Source of the DNA: a virus
Direction: 5' to 3' (one strand)
IMG/VR virus record: IMGVR_UViG_3300022874_001633
Coordinates: 1-22,941 of that record
Length of the DNA: 22,941 bases
Under the pieces are notes generated by a model. It was not told the origin of the DNA, searched no databases, and saw only the letters and a list, made by a program, of their open reading frames with translations. Shown here in pieces: positions 1 through 7,593 of this stretch (position 1 is its first letter; each line of letters starts with the position of its first letter). A program made the position numbers and the translations under genes.

Positions 1-285
1 ATCTGTCAATTCGCAAAGTCTATCAACCCGGCTATTACTAACTTCTTGTACTTCTGGTGTTATTGCAATTGGTGCTTGTGGAACAACTATTAAAGCTGCA
101 ACTTCTGCTGCTGTTGGTACGTCAACTGCACTAGCAATATCTGCTGCTGTTGGTACGGCAGGCATTGGAATCTCGCTCACTGCCCTATTTACTTGGCCAG
201 GAACAACTAAGAAAAGTGCCGCCACTGCAACAATAGCTACTGCAAGAGTAATCCATTGAACTGCGTTTGGATCGTTTGTATTCAT
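1..285 (-). CDS. N-terminally membrane-anchored protein with V-P-T-A-A repeats (truncated by window edge)
   Basis: The 95 residues visible start at an ATG (283-285) and run off the left edge with no stop. A strong Shine-Dalgarno site, AAGGAGG at 296-302, lies 10 bases upstream and fixes the start. Residues 11-29 (WITLAVAIVAVAALFLVVP) form a single hydrophobic segment, a signal anchor or signal peptide. After it come two near-copies of the motif V-P-T-A-A-[DE]-[IV]-A, at about residues 44-51 and 56-63, in an Ala/Val/Pro-rich low-complexity linker. I do not recognise a catalytic domain in the visible part. It is the last gene seen, downstream of the hub and the holin-like gene, so it may be a lysis, surface or accessory tail protein. 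Function is unknown; the gene call itself is fairly secure. Confidence 0.75.
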   Translation of the reverse strand, partial: MNTNDPNAVQWITLAVAIVAVAALFLVVPGQVNRAVSEIPMPAVPTAADIASAVDVPTAAEVAALIVVPQAPIAITPEVQEVSNSRVDRLCELTD

Positions 286-295
286 TTTTGTTTAA

Positions 296-302
296 CCTCC
301 TT
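296..302 (-). promoter_or_regulatory. Shine-Dalgarno site AAGGAGG
   Basis: It reads AAGGAGG on the minus strand, 10 bases before the ATG of the truncated anchored protein, and decides that start. Confidence 0.7.
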
Positions 303-339
303 GTTCATGGATAATTCTCTTTAATTTGAATTCCCATAT

Positions 340-501
340 TTAATTTGAACATGGTTTGTCCTCGGGGTTTACTTCTATTGCTCCATTCTTCCATAATTTT
401 TTGTAAACTCCTTTCCAATATTTAATCCTACAAGAATCAGTACAGAACAATCTCTTTTTACTTTTTAATCTATCAATTGGATTCCCACAATAGAAACACA
501 T
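340..501 (-). CDS. small zinc-finger protein (53 aa)
   Basis: A 53-residue ORF from ATG 501 to TAA 340. It carries C-F-Y-C-G near the N-terminus and C-T-D-S-C about 17 residues later, so four cysteines (CxxC and CxxxC) typical of a treble-clef or FCS-like zinc ribbon, followed by a basic Lys/Trp/Tyr-rich helix (R-I-K-Y-W-K). This suggests a small nucleic-acid- or protein-binding zinc finger. The ATG has no Shine-Dalgarno site. The open frame continues 11 codons further upstream to an ATC (532-534) lying 7 bases after AAGAGG (542-547), so translation may begin there, giving 64 residues. It is separated from the structural genes by a gene-poor region with its own possible promoter. The function is unknown. 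Confidence 0.6.
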   Translation of the reverse strand: MCFYCGNPIDRLKSKKRLFCTDSCRIKYWKGVYKKLWKNGAIEVNPEDKPCSN

Positions 502-580
502 TGTTTCATTTGGTTTTAATTTATTTTGTTCGATTTTATTTCCTCTTGTTTTTTAATACTCTTTTAAGAGGAAGAATTAG

Positions 581-592
581 TTTATATATTTA
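581..592 (-). promoter_or_regulatory. possible archaeal TATA box upstream of zinc-finger ORF
   Basis: The minus strand reads AAATATATAAA here, about 80 bases before the ATG of the zinc-finger ORF and in the only sizeable intergenic region of the window. It resembles an archaeal TATA element. A small perfect hairpin (CTCTT-AA-AAGAG, 559-570) lies where a transcript would begin. AT-rich sequence makes chance matches common, so this is tentative. Confidence 0.3.
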
Positions 593-616
593 TCTATCTT
601 CTAAAATTAGTGTTGT

Positions 617-645
617 GAGGAGGATTTCCCTCCTCTATTTTTTTT
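617..645 (+). terminator. intrinsic-type terminator hairpin, plus-strand orientation
   Basis: On the plus strand GAGGAGG (617-623) and CCTCCTC (629-635) form a perfect 7-bp GC-rich stem with a 5-base loop (ATTTC), followed by TA and a run of T. This is the classical shape of an intrinsic terminator. Read on the minus strand the hairpin is not followed by T, so it should act on plus-strand transcripts, although no plus-strand gene is evident to its left. A structural role in a minus-strand RNA is an alternative. Confidence 0.5.
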
Positions 646-844
646 AAAAAAATAAGATTAAGTTAGAATTTTTTTAGCCTTGCTGTTAGGTATTTTATTC
701 GCTTGATCATGAGTTTAATACTCCAAAACAGCTTATAAAGATTGTTATTTGAAAAAGTTAAGGGTTATTCGGCTAATCAAGAAAAAACGCAGTAGCAAGG
801 CTGTGTTGATCAATGGGGCTACTCACTACTGGATCATTTCCCTT
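646..844. other. gene-poor region with long-range inverted repeat; possible structured RNA
   Basis: No convincing gene is seen between 502 and 844. AGCCTTGCT at 676-684 is matched by its exact inverse AGCAAGGCT at 793-801, and G-U/A-U pairs could extend the stem to about 12 bp around a loop of about 108 bases. Inside are small inverted elements (GAGT/ACTC near 711-725) and several TTGATCA-like words (near 702, 806 and 831). A structured non-coding RNA, operator cluster or recombination site are all possible. The strand is not decided: minus-strand copies would end with GGCT followed by seven A, plus-strand copies would read through toward the hub. Confidence 0.4.
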
Positions 845-1030
845 TTACTTATCTCTATTTGTGTATGCGTTTTTTAACATGTAAACTACTGGCCCTGAAA
901 GCCATGCATAATTTTCTGGCACTCCAGCTAATAAAGCAATAGCGAAAGGCACCAACAAAACTACTGAGTTCTTTCCAGTCTTTAATAACCCTGTCCAAAA
1001 ACTATATTTTGTTTTTTCTATTTTTTCCAT
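845..1030 (-). CDS. small membrane protein, holin-like (61 aa)
   Basis: A 61-residue protein with a basic N-terminus (M-E-K-I-E-K-T-K), one or two hydrophobic segments (about residues 21-38, N-S-V-V-L-L-V-P-F-A-I-A-L-L-A-G-V, and a weaker one at 42-53) and a charged tail ending N-R-D-K. CCGGAGG at 1037-1043, six bases upstream, fixes the ATG. It follows the hub gene by 34 bases, where many tailed viruses keep lysis genes. Size, membrane segment and position suit a small holin-like protein, but such proteins share little sequence and no endolysin is visible nearby. The membrane call is strong; the holin role is inference. Confidence 0.65.
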   Translation of the reverse strand: MEKIEKTKYSFWTGLLKTGKNSVVLLVPFAIALLAGVPENYAWLSGPVVYMLKNAYTNRDK

Positions 1031-1064
1031 TTTTAACCTCCGGATTTAATTTGTGAATTTAATT

Positions 1065-2504
1065 TTAAAGATTATACAACAATCCCAACCCATCAATCTC
1101 CGTCGTGGCTGAGTTTAAAATCACTTTTAATTTTAATTTTTTTCCACTTTTAATTGTTTTTGATGTTGTTCTTGGTCCCGCTATTTCTGAATAACTATTT
1201 CCTCCATCCACACTTAGAAATATCTGAGTTTCAGACAAAGAATTCCCTTTAATTCTTGGTTCTATTGCTGTGATTTTCGAAGAGGACTCAAATAAATCAC
1301 TAACCCAAGTTCCTGTTGCGCTTCCATCTGTTTTAAGTGCACCGTCAACAAATTCGGTAGAATTGTGCTCTCCAGAATCAATCGAAAAATCAAGATTCCA
1401 GGAATAATTCATCTTGTTTATATTATTTGGATTTCTTTCTGCTTTTACTTGTTGATCTACTCCTTGAATTAATGAGGAAACTCCAACCTCTTCTTTTTCA
1501 ATCAAACATTCGGTTCTCCATCCTCCATTCTTAATTCCAAAAGAATGGGTAAACTCAAGAATCTTATACTGTCCCATAATCTTTTGTCTTGGGATAAGGA
1601 TCCAGATATTTTCTCCAGGAGTGATTGTTTCCAACCCATAGGATTTTATTTTTGCTTGTGGGACATCATTAGACAATTGAGATAGTTTTAATTCTGCCAA
1701 ATTTTTAACTTTGTCCTCGGTGTTTGAAGATGAATCTTTAAGAAAACTTTCCCTGATTTCATCTCCTTCTGTTGAACTTACTGCAGTATAAATTATTGGG
1801 ATCCCTGAAGAATCTTGTCCCATTGCAGTAATTCTTGTTTTTTGATAAGTGTTATCTGTTCCCCATCCAATTGTTTTTAAAAAATTATCTCCTTCCACAA
1901 TTGCCTCCAATTTATTCGTTGTCGAATTTGCCTCGAAATAATGAAAATCCAAATCATTATCCACATAACAATCAAAGTTTGCATACTTACACAATTCAAA
2001 AATACATTCCCAAAAAGGTTTGTATTCCCATTCAACACTCATTAGTGAATCATCTGCATCAACGTTAGTGTAAGTAAAACCATAAGCCACTGGCAACTTA
2101 TCCACGAGATCTTTTAAGATTTCTCCTGGGCTTTTGTTTACTACAGAATAACACATTAATTGTTCGGTTAACAAATAGCTTCTGTGCCTTCCTTCAATCT
2201 CTAAAAATTGGCCAGCCTCACTAATATCTTCTTTTACAAAATCTATTATTCCCTGAAATTGTAAAGTGGTTGAATCTTCATTATCTGCATAAAATTTTAC
2301 AATGTTTCCCGCAGAATAATCCCCCGTAAATTGACCATGAGCATTGGTAACAATTAAACTGAATGTCCCTATTCCTTTTGTTGCAGGATAAATAAATTTG
2401 CTGTTTACTATTCTTGAAGTTTGATCTACTCCATTAATTTCAACTTTGCAGTGAGTATTTCTTGTTCTTGGAATTGGAATAAAAAGATCTGTGCTATCTC
2501 TCAT
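1065..2504 (-). CDS. baseplate hub / tail-associated protein (gp27- or Tal-like)
   Basis: A 479-residue protein. The N-terminal region (about residues 15-110) is a beta-rich domain carrying K-V-E-I-N-G-V-D-Q-T and G-I-I-D-F-V-K-E-D, a pattern usual in the first hub domain of phage Tal/gp27-like proteins that set the baseplate at the tail tip. The middle (about 110-340) continues the hub fold, with S-P-G-E-I-L-K-D-L-V-D and W-E-C-I-F-E-L-C-K-Y-A. The last 120 residues form a separate beta-domain with S-V-D-G-G-N-S-Y, perhaps a carbohydrate- or fibre-binding module. The ATG at 2502-2504 overlaps the preceding stop as ATGA and has GGGAGG five bases upstream. A longer reading from a GTG at 2531 would lie inside the neighbour and is less likely. 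No peptidase motif was recognised. Confidence 0.78.
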   Translation of the reverse strand: MRDSTDLFIPIPRTRNTHCKVEINGVDQTSRIVNSKFIYPATKGIGTFSLIVTNAHGQFTGDYSAGNIVKFYADNEDSTTLQFQGIIDFVKEDISEAGQFLEIEGRHRSYLLTEQLMCYSVVNKSPGEILKDLVDKLPVAYGFTYTNVDADDSLMSVEWEYKPFWECIFELCKYANFDCYVDNDLDFHYFEANSTTNKLEAIVEGDNFLKTIGWGTDNTYQKTRITAMGQDSSGIPIIYTAVSSTEGDEIRESFLKDSSSNTEDKVKNLAELKLSQLSNDVPQAKIKSYGLETITPGENIWILIPRQKIMGQYKILEFTHSFGIKNGGWRTECLIEKEEVGVSSLIQGVDQQVKAERNPNNINKMNYSWNLDFSIDSGEHNSTEFVDGALKTDGSATGTWVSDLFESSSKITAIEPRIKGNSLSETQIFLSVDGGNSYSEIAGPRTTSKTIKSGKKLKLKVILNSATTEIDGLGLLYNL

Positions 2505-5500
2505 GTAGCCTCCCAGAAGCAATCCACACAAGCAGATTCAATTTGAATTTGGGGTTGTAAAAATCTATTAATTGATGCATTACAACTATACAAATCTACC
2601 CAGAACCATATTTGAGTATGATTTAGATATTCTAAATTTGGTGAAAGAATTTTCCAGGACGTATTAAGTTTATTTCCCTCTGGTTTATCATTTCCAGTTA
2701 TATTCCAAGTGATGTTCATACATGGGTGAGTTTCATTTACTCTTATTGTCAAATTTAAGTTCCTTCCTCCGTAGTTTGTGGTTGTCAAATTAAACAGTGG
2801 TATTGAACTGGTTTGTCCGTAAAATGAAATGTTCTTTTCATTATTTGATCTAGGCATAACAAATATTTTATCTGTCCAATCATACGGCAAATTCTTTAAA
2901 AAACTTGAATAAAAGTATGTAAGATTATAAGAAACATTTAAAGAATAACTCTCATCATGGGCGATAATTTCATAAGTTTGATTTCCTCCTTTGTATACAT
3001 AACTAAAATCATTAAAAGTTATATTCCCTGCATATGTCCCAACAGGAATTGAGACATTTAGGAATCCTTCTGAAGAATTACCCAACTTGGATTGAAAGGA
3101 TGTGTGATTTAGTATGATTGGGTTTGGATCATATGTTAAATTGAAGTTTGTTAAACTAATTAATCCTTGTGAATCAGAAGAGATAACTAAGGGGATCTCG
3201 TAAGTATGATCATAAAGACTCCTTTTTGAAGTAAATGCTGTTGAAATGTTGTGATCTGATAAATCCACTAGAATTGTCCCATTTGTAGAATTTATTTCTC
3301 CTCCAAGAGTATAATTAACAAGTCCTTCTCCTCCAAAATCTAAAGTAATGTTCTTTGGGTTTGACATTGAAGTGTTGACTGTTACCCCACTAATCCACCA
3401 AGTGTTGTTGTGATATACCCCCTCACTTTGATTTAAATTTACTATTGCTTTCCATTTGATGTGTTTTCCAACATCCGAGAAAGAATGTTCAACATTTTCA
3501 GTTACACTTTCCCAATTTTCTCCATTGTCCGCACTTAAATAAAAGGCAAATTCTCCATTTATTCCTCCTCCCCAATATTGGTTTGCCGCATTGAAAGTTG
3601 CACTAGCAATATCTCCATCAGAATCAAAAATTGAATTTGAAACTATTGTGGTATTATCTCTTTTGGATACTGATCTTTTAATATCGTGGACTTTAAAATC
3701 GATATCCATTAGATCGCATCCCTCGGCATATTCATTATTCCAATAGGCCTTATTGTATGTTTCAAAATAAATTCCGTAATTTAAATAATCTGGTTCAACA
3801 TAAAAATCGTTATCTATTGCTTCTTCACTATTCGCATGGTCAGAATATGTCTTACTTAAAACTCCCTCTGTCCAATTGTACATCCACTTATAATTTCCCC
3901 AATCATTATATTCACTTCCATAAGCTATTCCTTTTCCACTTATTTGAACTCTCCAACTACCGTTTTGTTGCTTAGTCATATTTAATATTATATTTTGATT
4001 ATCTATTATTCCTGCATCTTCGGTACAAAAACGCCCTTCACCAGAACATTCTTTCCAAGCACTTTGCCAGACTTGAGTTGCCCCAAGAAAAACTCTTCCG
4101 TTGTTATCATAGCATCTTATATCATTATCATGTCCATTAGCCACATAACTTATATTCATCCAAATATCGTCAGTAGCATGCAAATCAAATTGAGTTATAT
4201 TTGCAAAAATATCATTTGTTAATGTTGCTACTCCGTTATTTGTTCCTTCAAAATCCTCACTAAGAGTTGTATAAAGTCTCAAATATCCTCCAGTTTGACT
4301 TGTTGTTTGTGTGTGATCATAACAATTTTCATTTACACAGTCATAATCTTCATCTGCTTCGGGTAACCATCTTTGATCTGGTGAAGCTCCATCAAAATTA
4401 TCATATGTTTCTATTTTTTTACTTGTGTTTTTTGCAGTTATAAATCCTCCAAATAACATTGCATCTGTTTCAGAAGAAGAAATGTTATTATACTTGCCAA
4501 AAGTATCGTTGAAATTAAACCCATAAAGAGCCCCCACCAGATCTAAAGTAAAATTAAAATCCCCAATATTATCATCTAAATAAAAATAAATTGTTTTACT
4601 TCCGGGATTTGAAAAGGTTAAATTGCTATAATCCTCACTTTCAAAAGTTTTATTCAAATAAATTTGATTCCCTTTTAAAACTCCTTGGTATGCCCTATCA
4701 AAACTGGTAGTGTTTATTTTATAGAATGAAACATCTTTACATTCCCCGTCACAACTCATATTCAACTTCAATAATTCTGCTTCATCATATTTGTGGGTTG
4801 TAAAATTTAATTTCTTTATATCAAAACTACTCAAATTTGTATAATTAATAAAATTTGAAGTACTTCCATTTGCAAAAGTATTTTTAGTGAAATTATTAAC
4901 TGTTAAAATAATACTAACATTCCCATTAGAATAATTAGCTCCAAATTCTGGATGATTAAAATCTATCCATACATTTCCTAATGTACTATTCGCAATTACA
5001 TTTATTCCAGAACCTAATTCTACATTAATTGAATTATTAAATCCTTCAAGTCTTAATTCAATAAAATCTGAAGTTACATAATAAACAATGTTAAAAGCAT
5101 CATAAGTAGAATCCCCTTCAAAGGTTAAATTAACTGGAAATATCCCACTGGAATCAAATAATGTTAAATTATAAATTGGTGAATTACCATTGTTAATTAA
5201 AATATTATTTACATATAATTTTAATTCAACAGAATCATTTACAAATGTACCATTAATATCAATTGAAGAATTTCTCCATATTGTTATATTTTCTTGCCCA
5301 TTATCAAGAAATAAATTTCCTATAAGAGAATCATAAGTAAATGAAGAATTTTCTGTAGAAAATAGTCCAGTACTTGTATTAGCATAAATATTCAAAACAT
5401 AGTCTCCTTCACTTGAAACTTGGGTAGTAACATTTGTAAAATTAGAACAATTCATTTTAGTATTTAAAACTTCTATAGCTCCAGATTTAGTAATATTAAA

Positions 5501-7189
5501 ATAACAATAATCTAAAGTACCACTTGCAGTAATGTTTGCAAAGATATTTAATAATTTTAAATGAATAGTTGTGTTTGGAATTATGTTTGTTATTCTTGGG
5601 TGGTCAACATTAATAACTCTTTGTTCTGTTTCACTATAATTAGAACAATCCCCATCAACATCACAAGCCTGACAAGTCCAAAGTAATGAACTATTAATAG
5701 TAATTGCATCCCAAACCTTAGTATAAAATTGCTGACTACCTTCATGAATCATTCTTGGTATTCCATAATCATCTGTAAAATTCTTTACATTCCAATAATC
5801 TTCTGCACCTGCAAGAGTTTTAACAAAAGACATTGTACCTGTTTGAATTCCCATTAAAGCAGTCATATTTTTTACCGTTTTGTCTCCACTTCCATCATAA
5901 TTTTCAAACTGAATATAATCATTTCCAATATCATTAATTTCATCAGCACTTTTATCTGTTCCAAAAGGAGAATACCAAGTTCCTGATCTACCTTTTAGCG
6001 TTCCATTTGGGATATATAAGCTCCAACGATCTTGGGCTGTTTTTAAATAAAATGTAGCCCAAGTAGAAATTAAATTATCTGTTCCTGATGAAAAATAAAC
6101 ATCAACATAATTATGAGTATTAAAATGGTCAGGATAATTAGTTCTAAGATGATAAAAACTCATATTGGCATCTGTTAAACTACTTGAATAAATATTATTA
6201 ATATTTGTAAAATTTAAAATTCTTGGGCAACCTTCAGGAATACAACTATCTACACCAAAAAATAAAGTTTTAATAACTTTTGCTCTAGATAAATTATAAT
6301 TTGCATCACTTGAATTAACTTTCCATAAACCATTACCTAAATCAGTAATTAAAGTATCATCAACAGCAATCGTACCAGAATCAACAGAATCAGCTTCAAT
6401 AATTAAATAATAATCATCACCATAATTCTTAATTAAATTAAAACTTTGATTAATCTCTAAACTTCCAGAAATATTTGTTAATAAAGATATATTTTGGATA
6501 AATGTTTCATTATTATATGCAGAACAATTAAAAATTATTGAGCCATCTAAATCTACACTATTATTTGCTGGACTATTTAAGGTAACATTTTGTGAAGGAT
6601 TATCCCATGGGTCAAATAATCTAACAGAATAAATTTCATCATTATCTTGTGGTCTATACTTAATTATAATTTTATCACTAACAATTTGTTGAAATACTTT
6701 AGAGTAATAAGATCCTTCTTGCCATTCTATTTTCATGTTGTGTCCAAAGGAAAAAGGGCTTGTGATTATTTGGGTTGGGCCATCATATAAAATATCTCTA
6801 ATTTCATAGTGTACAATTTTGCCTTCACAATTAAAACATTCAAATTTATTTGAGATTGGAAATTGCTCTACTTCTTGATTATCTATTTTAAAAGTATATG
6901 TTTGAATTGTTTTAATTTCATCTTTCCAGAGGGAAGTTCTTTTCGCATAGGCATTATTTGAATCATTCCAATAATCTAATTCTCTGCTTTTTGCCCTCAT
7001 TTTAGTAGTTCCATCATACAAATTAACATATTCGGTTGCAGATTGCACCCAACTTTCATCTTCCCATACAAAATATTTTGCTCTTGTTTTTTCAATAGAA
7101 ATTTTAACTTTCTCAGGCATTAAAAAATATATAGAAACAGATAAAACCACAAGAATTAAAAAGGCCCCCAAATAAATTTTAGTTGCCAT
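2501..7189 (-). CDS. giant N-anchored, sequon-rich multidomain surface or tail protein (1562 aa)
   Basis: A 1562-residue protein. Residues 5-24 form a hydrophobic signal anchor (L-G-A-F-L-I-L-V-V-L-S-V). Residues about 30-200 form a compact domain with paired cysteines (F-E-C-F-N-C-E-G) and F-S-F-G-H-N-M-K-I-E-W, which I associate with DPANN archaeal surface proteins. An Ig-like stretch follows (V-T-L-N-S-P-A-N-N-S, about 201-250), then long Asn/Ser/Thr-rich beta-repeats, a LamG-like region (about 927-1150, beginning Y-D-N-F-D-G-A-S-P), and further beta modules to a Cys-containing C-terminus (C-V-D-C-F-W). I count more than 60 N-x-S/T sequons. The start overlaps the previous stop as TAATG, and the stop overlaps the hub start as ATGA, so it is embedded between distal tail and hub genes. 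A receptor-binding tail protein is plausible, yet the anchor suggests export through the host membrane. Confidence 0.72.
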   Translation of the reverse strand: MATKIYLGAFLILVVLSVSIYFLMPEKVKISIEKTRAKYFVWEDESWVQSATEYVNLYDGTTKMRAKSRELDYWNDSNNAYAKRTSLWKDEIKTIQTYTFKIDNQEVEQFPISNKFECFNCEGKIVHYEIRDILYDGPTQIITSPFSFGHNMKIEWQEGSYYSKVFQQIVSDKIIIKYRPQDNDEIYSVRLFDPWDNPSQNVTLNSPANNSVDLDGSIIFNCSAYNNETFIQNISLLTNISGSLEINQSFNLIKNYGDDYYLIIEADSVDSGTIAVDDTLITDLGNGLWKVNSSDANYNLSRAKVIKTLFFGVDSCIPEGCPRILNFTNINNIYSSSLTDANMSFYHLRTNYPDHFNTHNYVDVYFSSGTDNLISTWATFYLKTAQDRWSLYIPNGTLKGRSGTWYSPFGTDKSADEINDIGNDYIQFENYDGSGDKTVKNMTALMGIQTGTMSFVKTLAGAEDYWNVKNFTDDYGIPRMIHEGSQQFYTKVWDAITINSSLLWTCQACDVDGDCSNYSETEQRVINVDHPRITNIIPNTTIHLKLLNIFANITASGTLDYCYFNITKSGAIEVLNTKMNCSNFTNVTTQVSSEGDYVLNIYANTSTGLFSTENSSFTYDSLIGNLFLDNGQENITIWRNSSIDINGTFVNDSVELKLYVNNILINNGNSPIYNLTLFDSSGIFPVNLTFEGDSTYDAFNIVYYVTSDFIELRLEGFNNSINVELGSGINVIANSTLGNVWIDFNHPEFGANYSNGNVSIILTVNNFTKNTFANGSTSNFINYTNLSSFDIKKLNFTTHKYDEAELLKLNMSCDGECKDVSFYKINTTSFDRAYQGVLKGNQIYLNKTFESEDYSNLTFSNPGSKTIYFYLDDNIGDFNFTLDLVGALYGFNFNDTFGKYNNISSSETDAMLFGGFITAKNTSKKIETYDNFDGASPDQRWLPEADEDYDCVNENCYDHTQTTSQTGGYLRLYTTLSEDFEGTNNGVATLTNDIFANITQFDLHATDDIWMNISYVANGHDNDIRCYDNNGRVFLGATQVWQSAWKECSGEGRFCTEDAGIIDNQNIILNMTKQQNGSWRVQISGKGIAYGSEYNDWGNYKWMYNWTEGVLSKTYSDHANSEEAIDNDFYVEPDYLNYGIYFETYNKAYWNNEYAEGCDLMDIDFKVHDIKRSVSKRDNTTIVSNSIFDSDGDIASATFNAANQYWGGGINGEFAFYLSADNGENWESVTENVEHSFSDVGKHIKWKAIVNLNQSEGVYHNNTWWISGVTVNTSMSNPKNITLDFGGEGLVNYTLGGEINSTNGTILVDLSDHNISTAFTSKRSLYDHTYEIPLVISSDSQGLISLTNFNLTYDPNPIILNHTSFQSKLGNSSEGFLNVSIPVGTYAGNITFNDFSYVYKGGNQTYEIIAHDESYSLNVSYNLTYFYSSFLKNLPYDWTDKIFVMPRSNNEKNISFYGQTSSIPLFNLTTTNYGGRNLNLTIRVNETHPCMNITWNITGNDKPEGNKLNTSWKILSPNLEYLNHTQIWFWVDLYSCNASINRFLQPQIQIESACVDCFWEAT

Positions 7190-7593
7190 TATGCATTCGT
7201 GCTCGATTGTACTAATTTAATTGTCCATGTAACTCTTGTTGGTTCTGCTTGGACTTGGGTGGATGTAAATTCAAGCACTTTGACATTGATAGTTCCTCTT
7301 AAATCATCGACAAATTCATACGGTGCTCCTGCATCAACATCTTGGTGGCCTTGTTGTAATCCTTCAAGGGATTCAACCCAAGTTTTTAAACCTGCGACTG
7401 TATCTGCAATATATCCTCCACTTAAATTAATTGTTTTTACTGTTCCTCCAAAATCAAATACATTCGTGTTTTCGGAATCGTTTAAATATAATGGAATTAC
7501 AGTCAAGGATGAAGATTTGCTACAAGCATTTGAATTGATAACTGCAGAAGATCCATTATGAATTGTTATTCCGTTTAAAGTAGTATTTCCCAT
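7189..7593 (-). CDS. probable distal tail / baseplate-adaptor protein (134 aa)
   Basis: A 134-residue beta-rich protein between the tape measure and the hub. Its core has F-D-F-G-G-T-V-K-T-I-N-L-S-G, then a helix A-G-L-K-T-W-V-E-S-L-E-G-L-Q-Q-G, and a C-terminal strand pair ending W-T-I-K-L-V-Q-S-S. This strand-helix-strand order, with a tube-like K-T-I-x-[IL]-S-G core, resembles small distal-tail or tube-cap proteins found next to the tape measure in siphoviruses. Both ends are translationally coupled: TAATG overlaps join it to the tape measure and to the 1562-residue gene. The structural role is supported by position and fold-like pattern; the precise name (Dit or other adaptor) is inference. 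Confidence 0.6.
   Translation of the reverse strand: MGNTTLNGITIHNGSSAVINSNACSKSSSLTVIPLYLNDSENTNVFDFGGTVKTINLSGGYIADTVAGLKTWVESLEGLQQGHQDVDAGAPYEFVDDLRGTINVKVLEFTSTQVQAEPTRVTWTIKLVQSSTNA

Noticed and set aside
665-712. 15-codon ORF (M-I-K-R-I-K-Y-L-T-A-R-L-K-K-F) with GGAG upstream
   Set aside because: It is too short to judge and lies within the inverted-repeat region; a chance ORF is as likely.
502-844. tRNA gene in the gene-poor stretch
   Set aside because: I found no T-loop or anticodon arm pattern on either strand; the inverted repeat encloses too long a loop.
7199-7561. 120-residue plus-strand open frame
   Set aside because: It is antisense to the distal tail gene, has no ribosome site or recognisable domain, and mirrors the codon pattern of the real gene. 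The 185-residue plus-strand frame at 8359-8916 was rejected for the same reasons.
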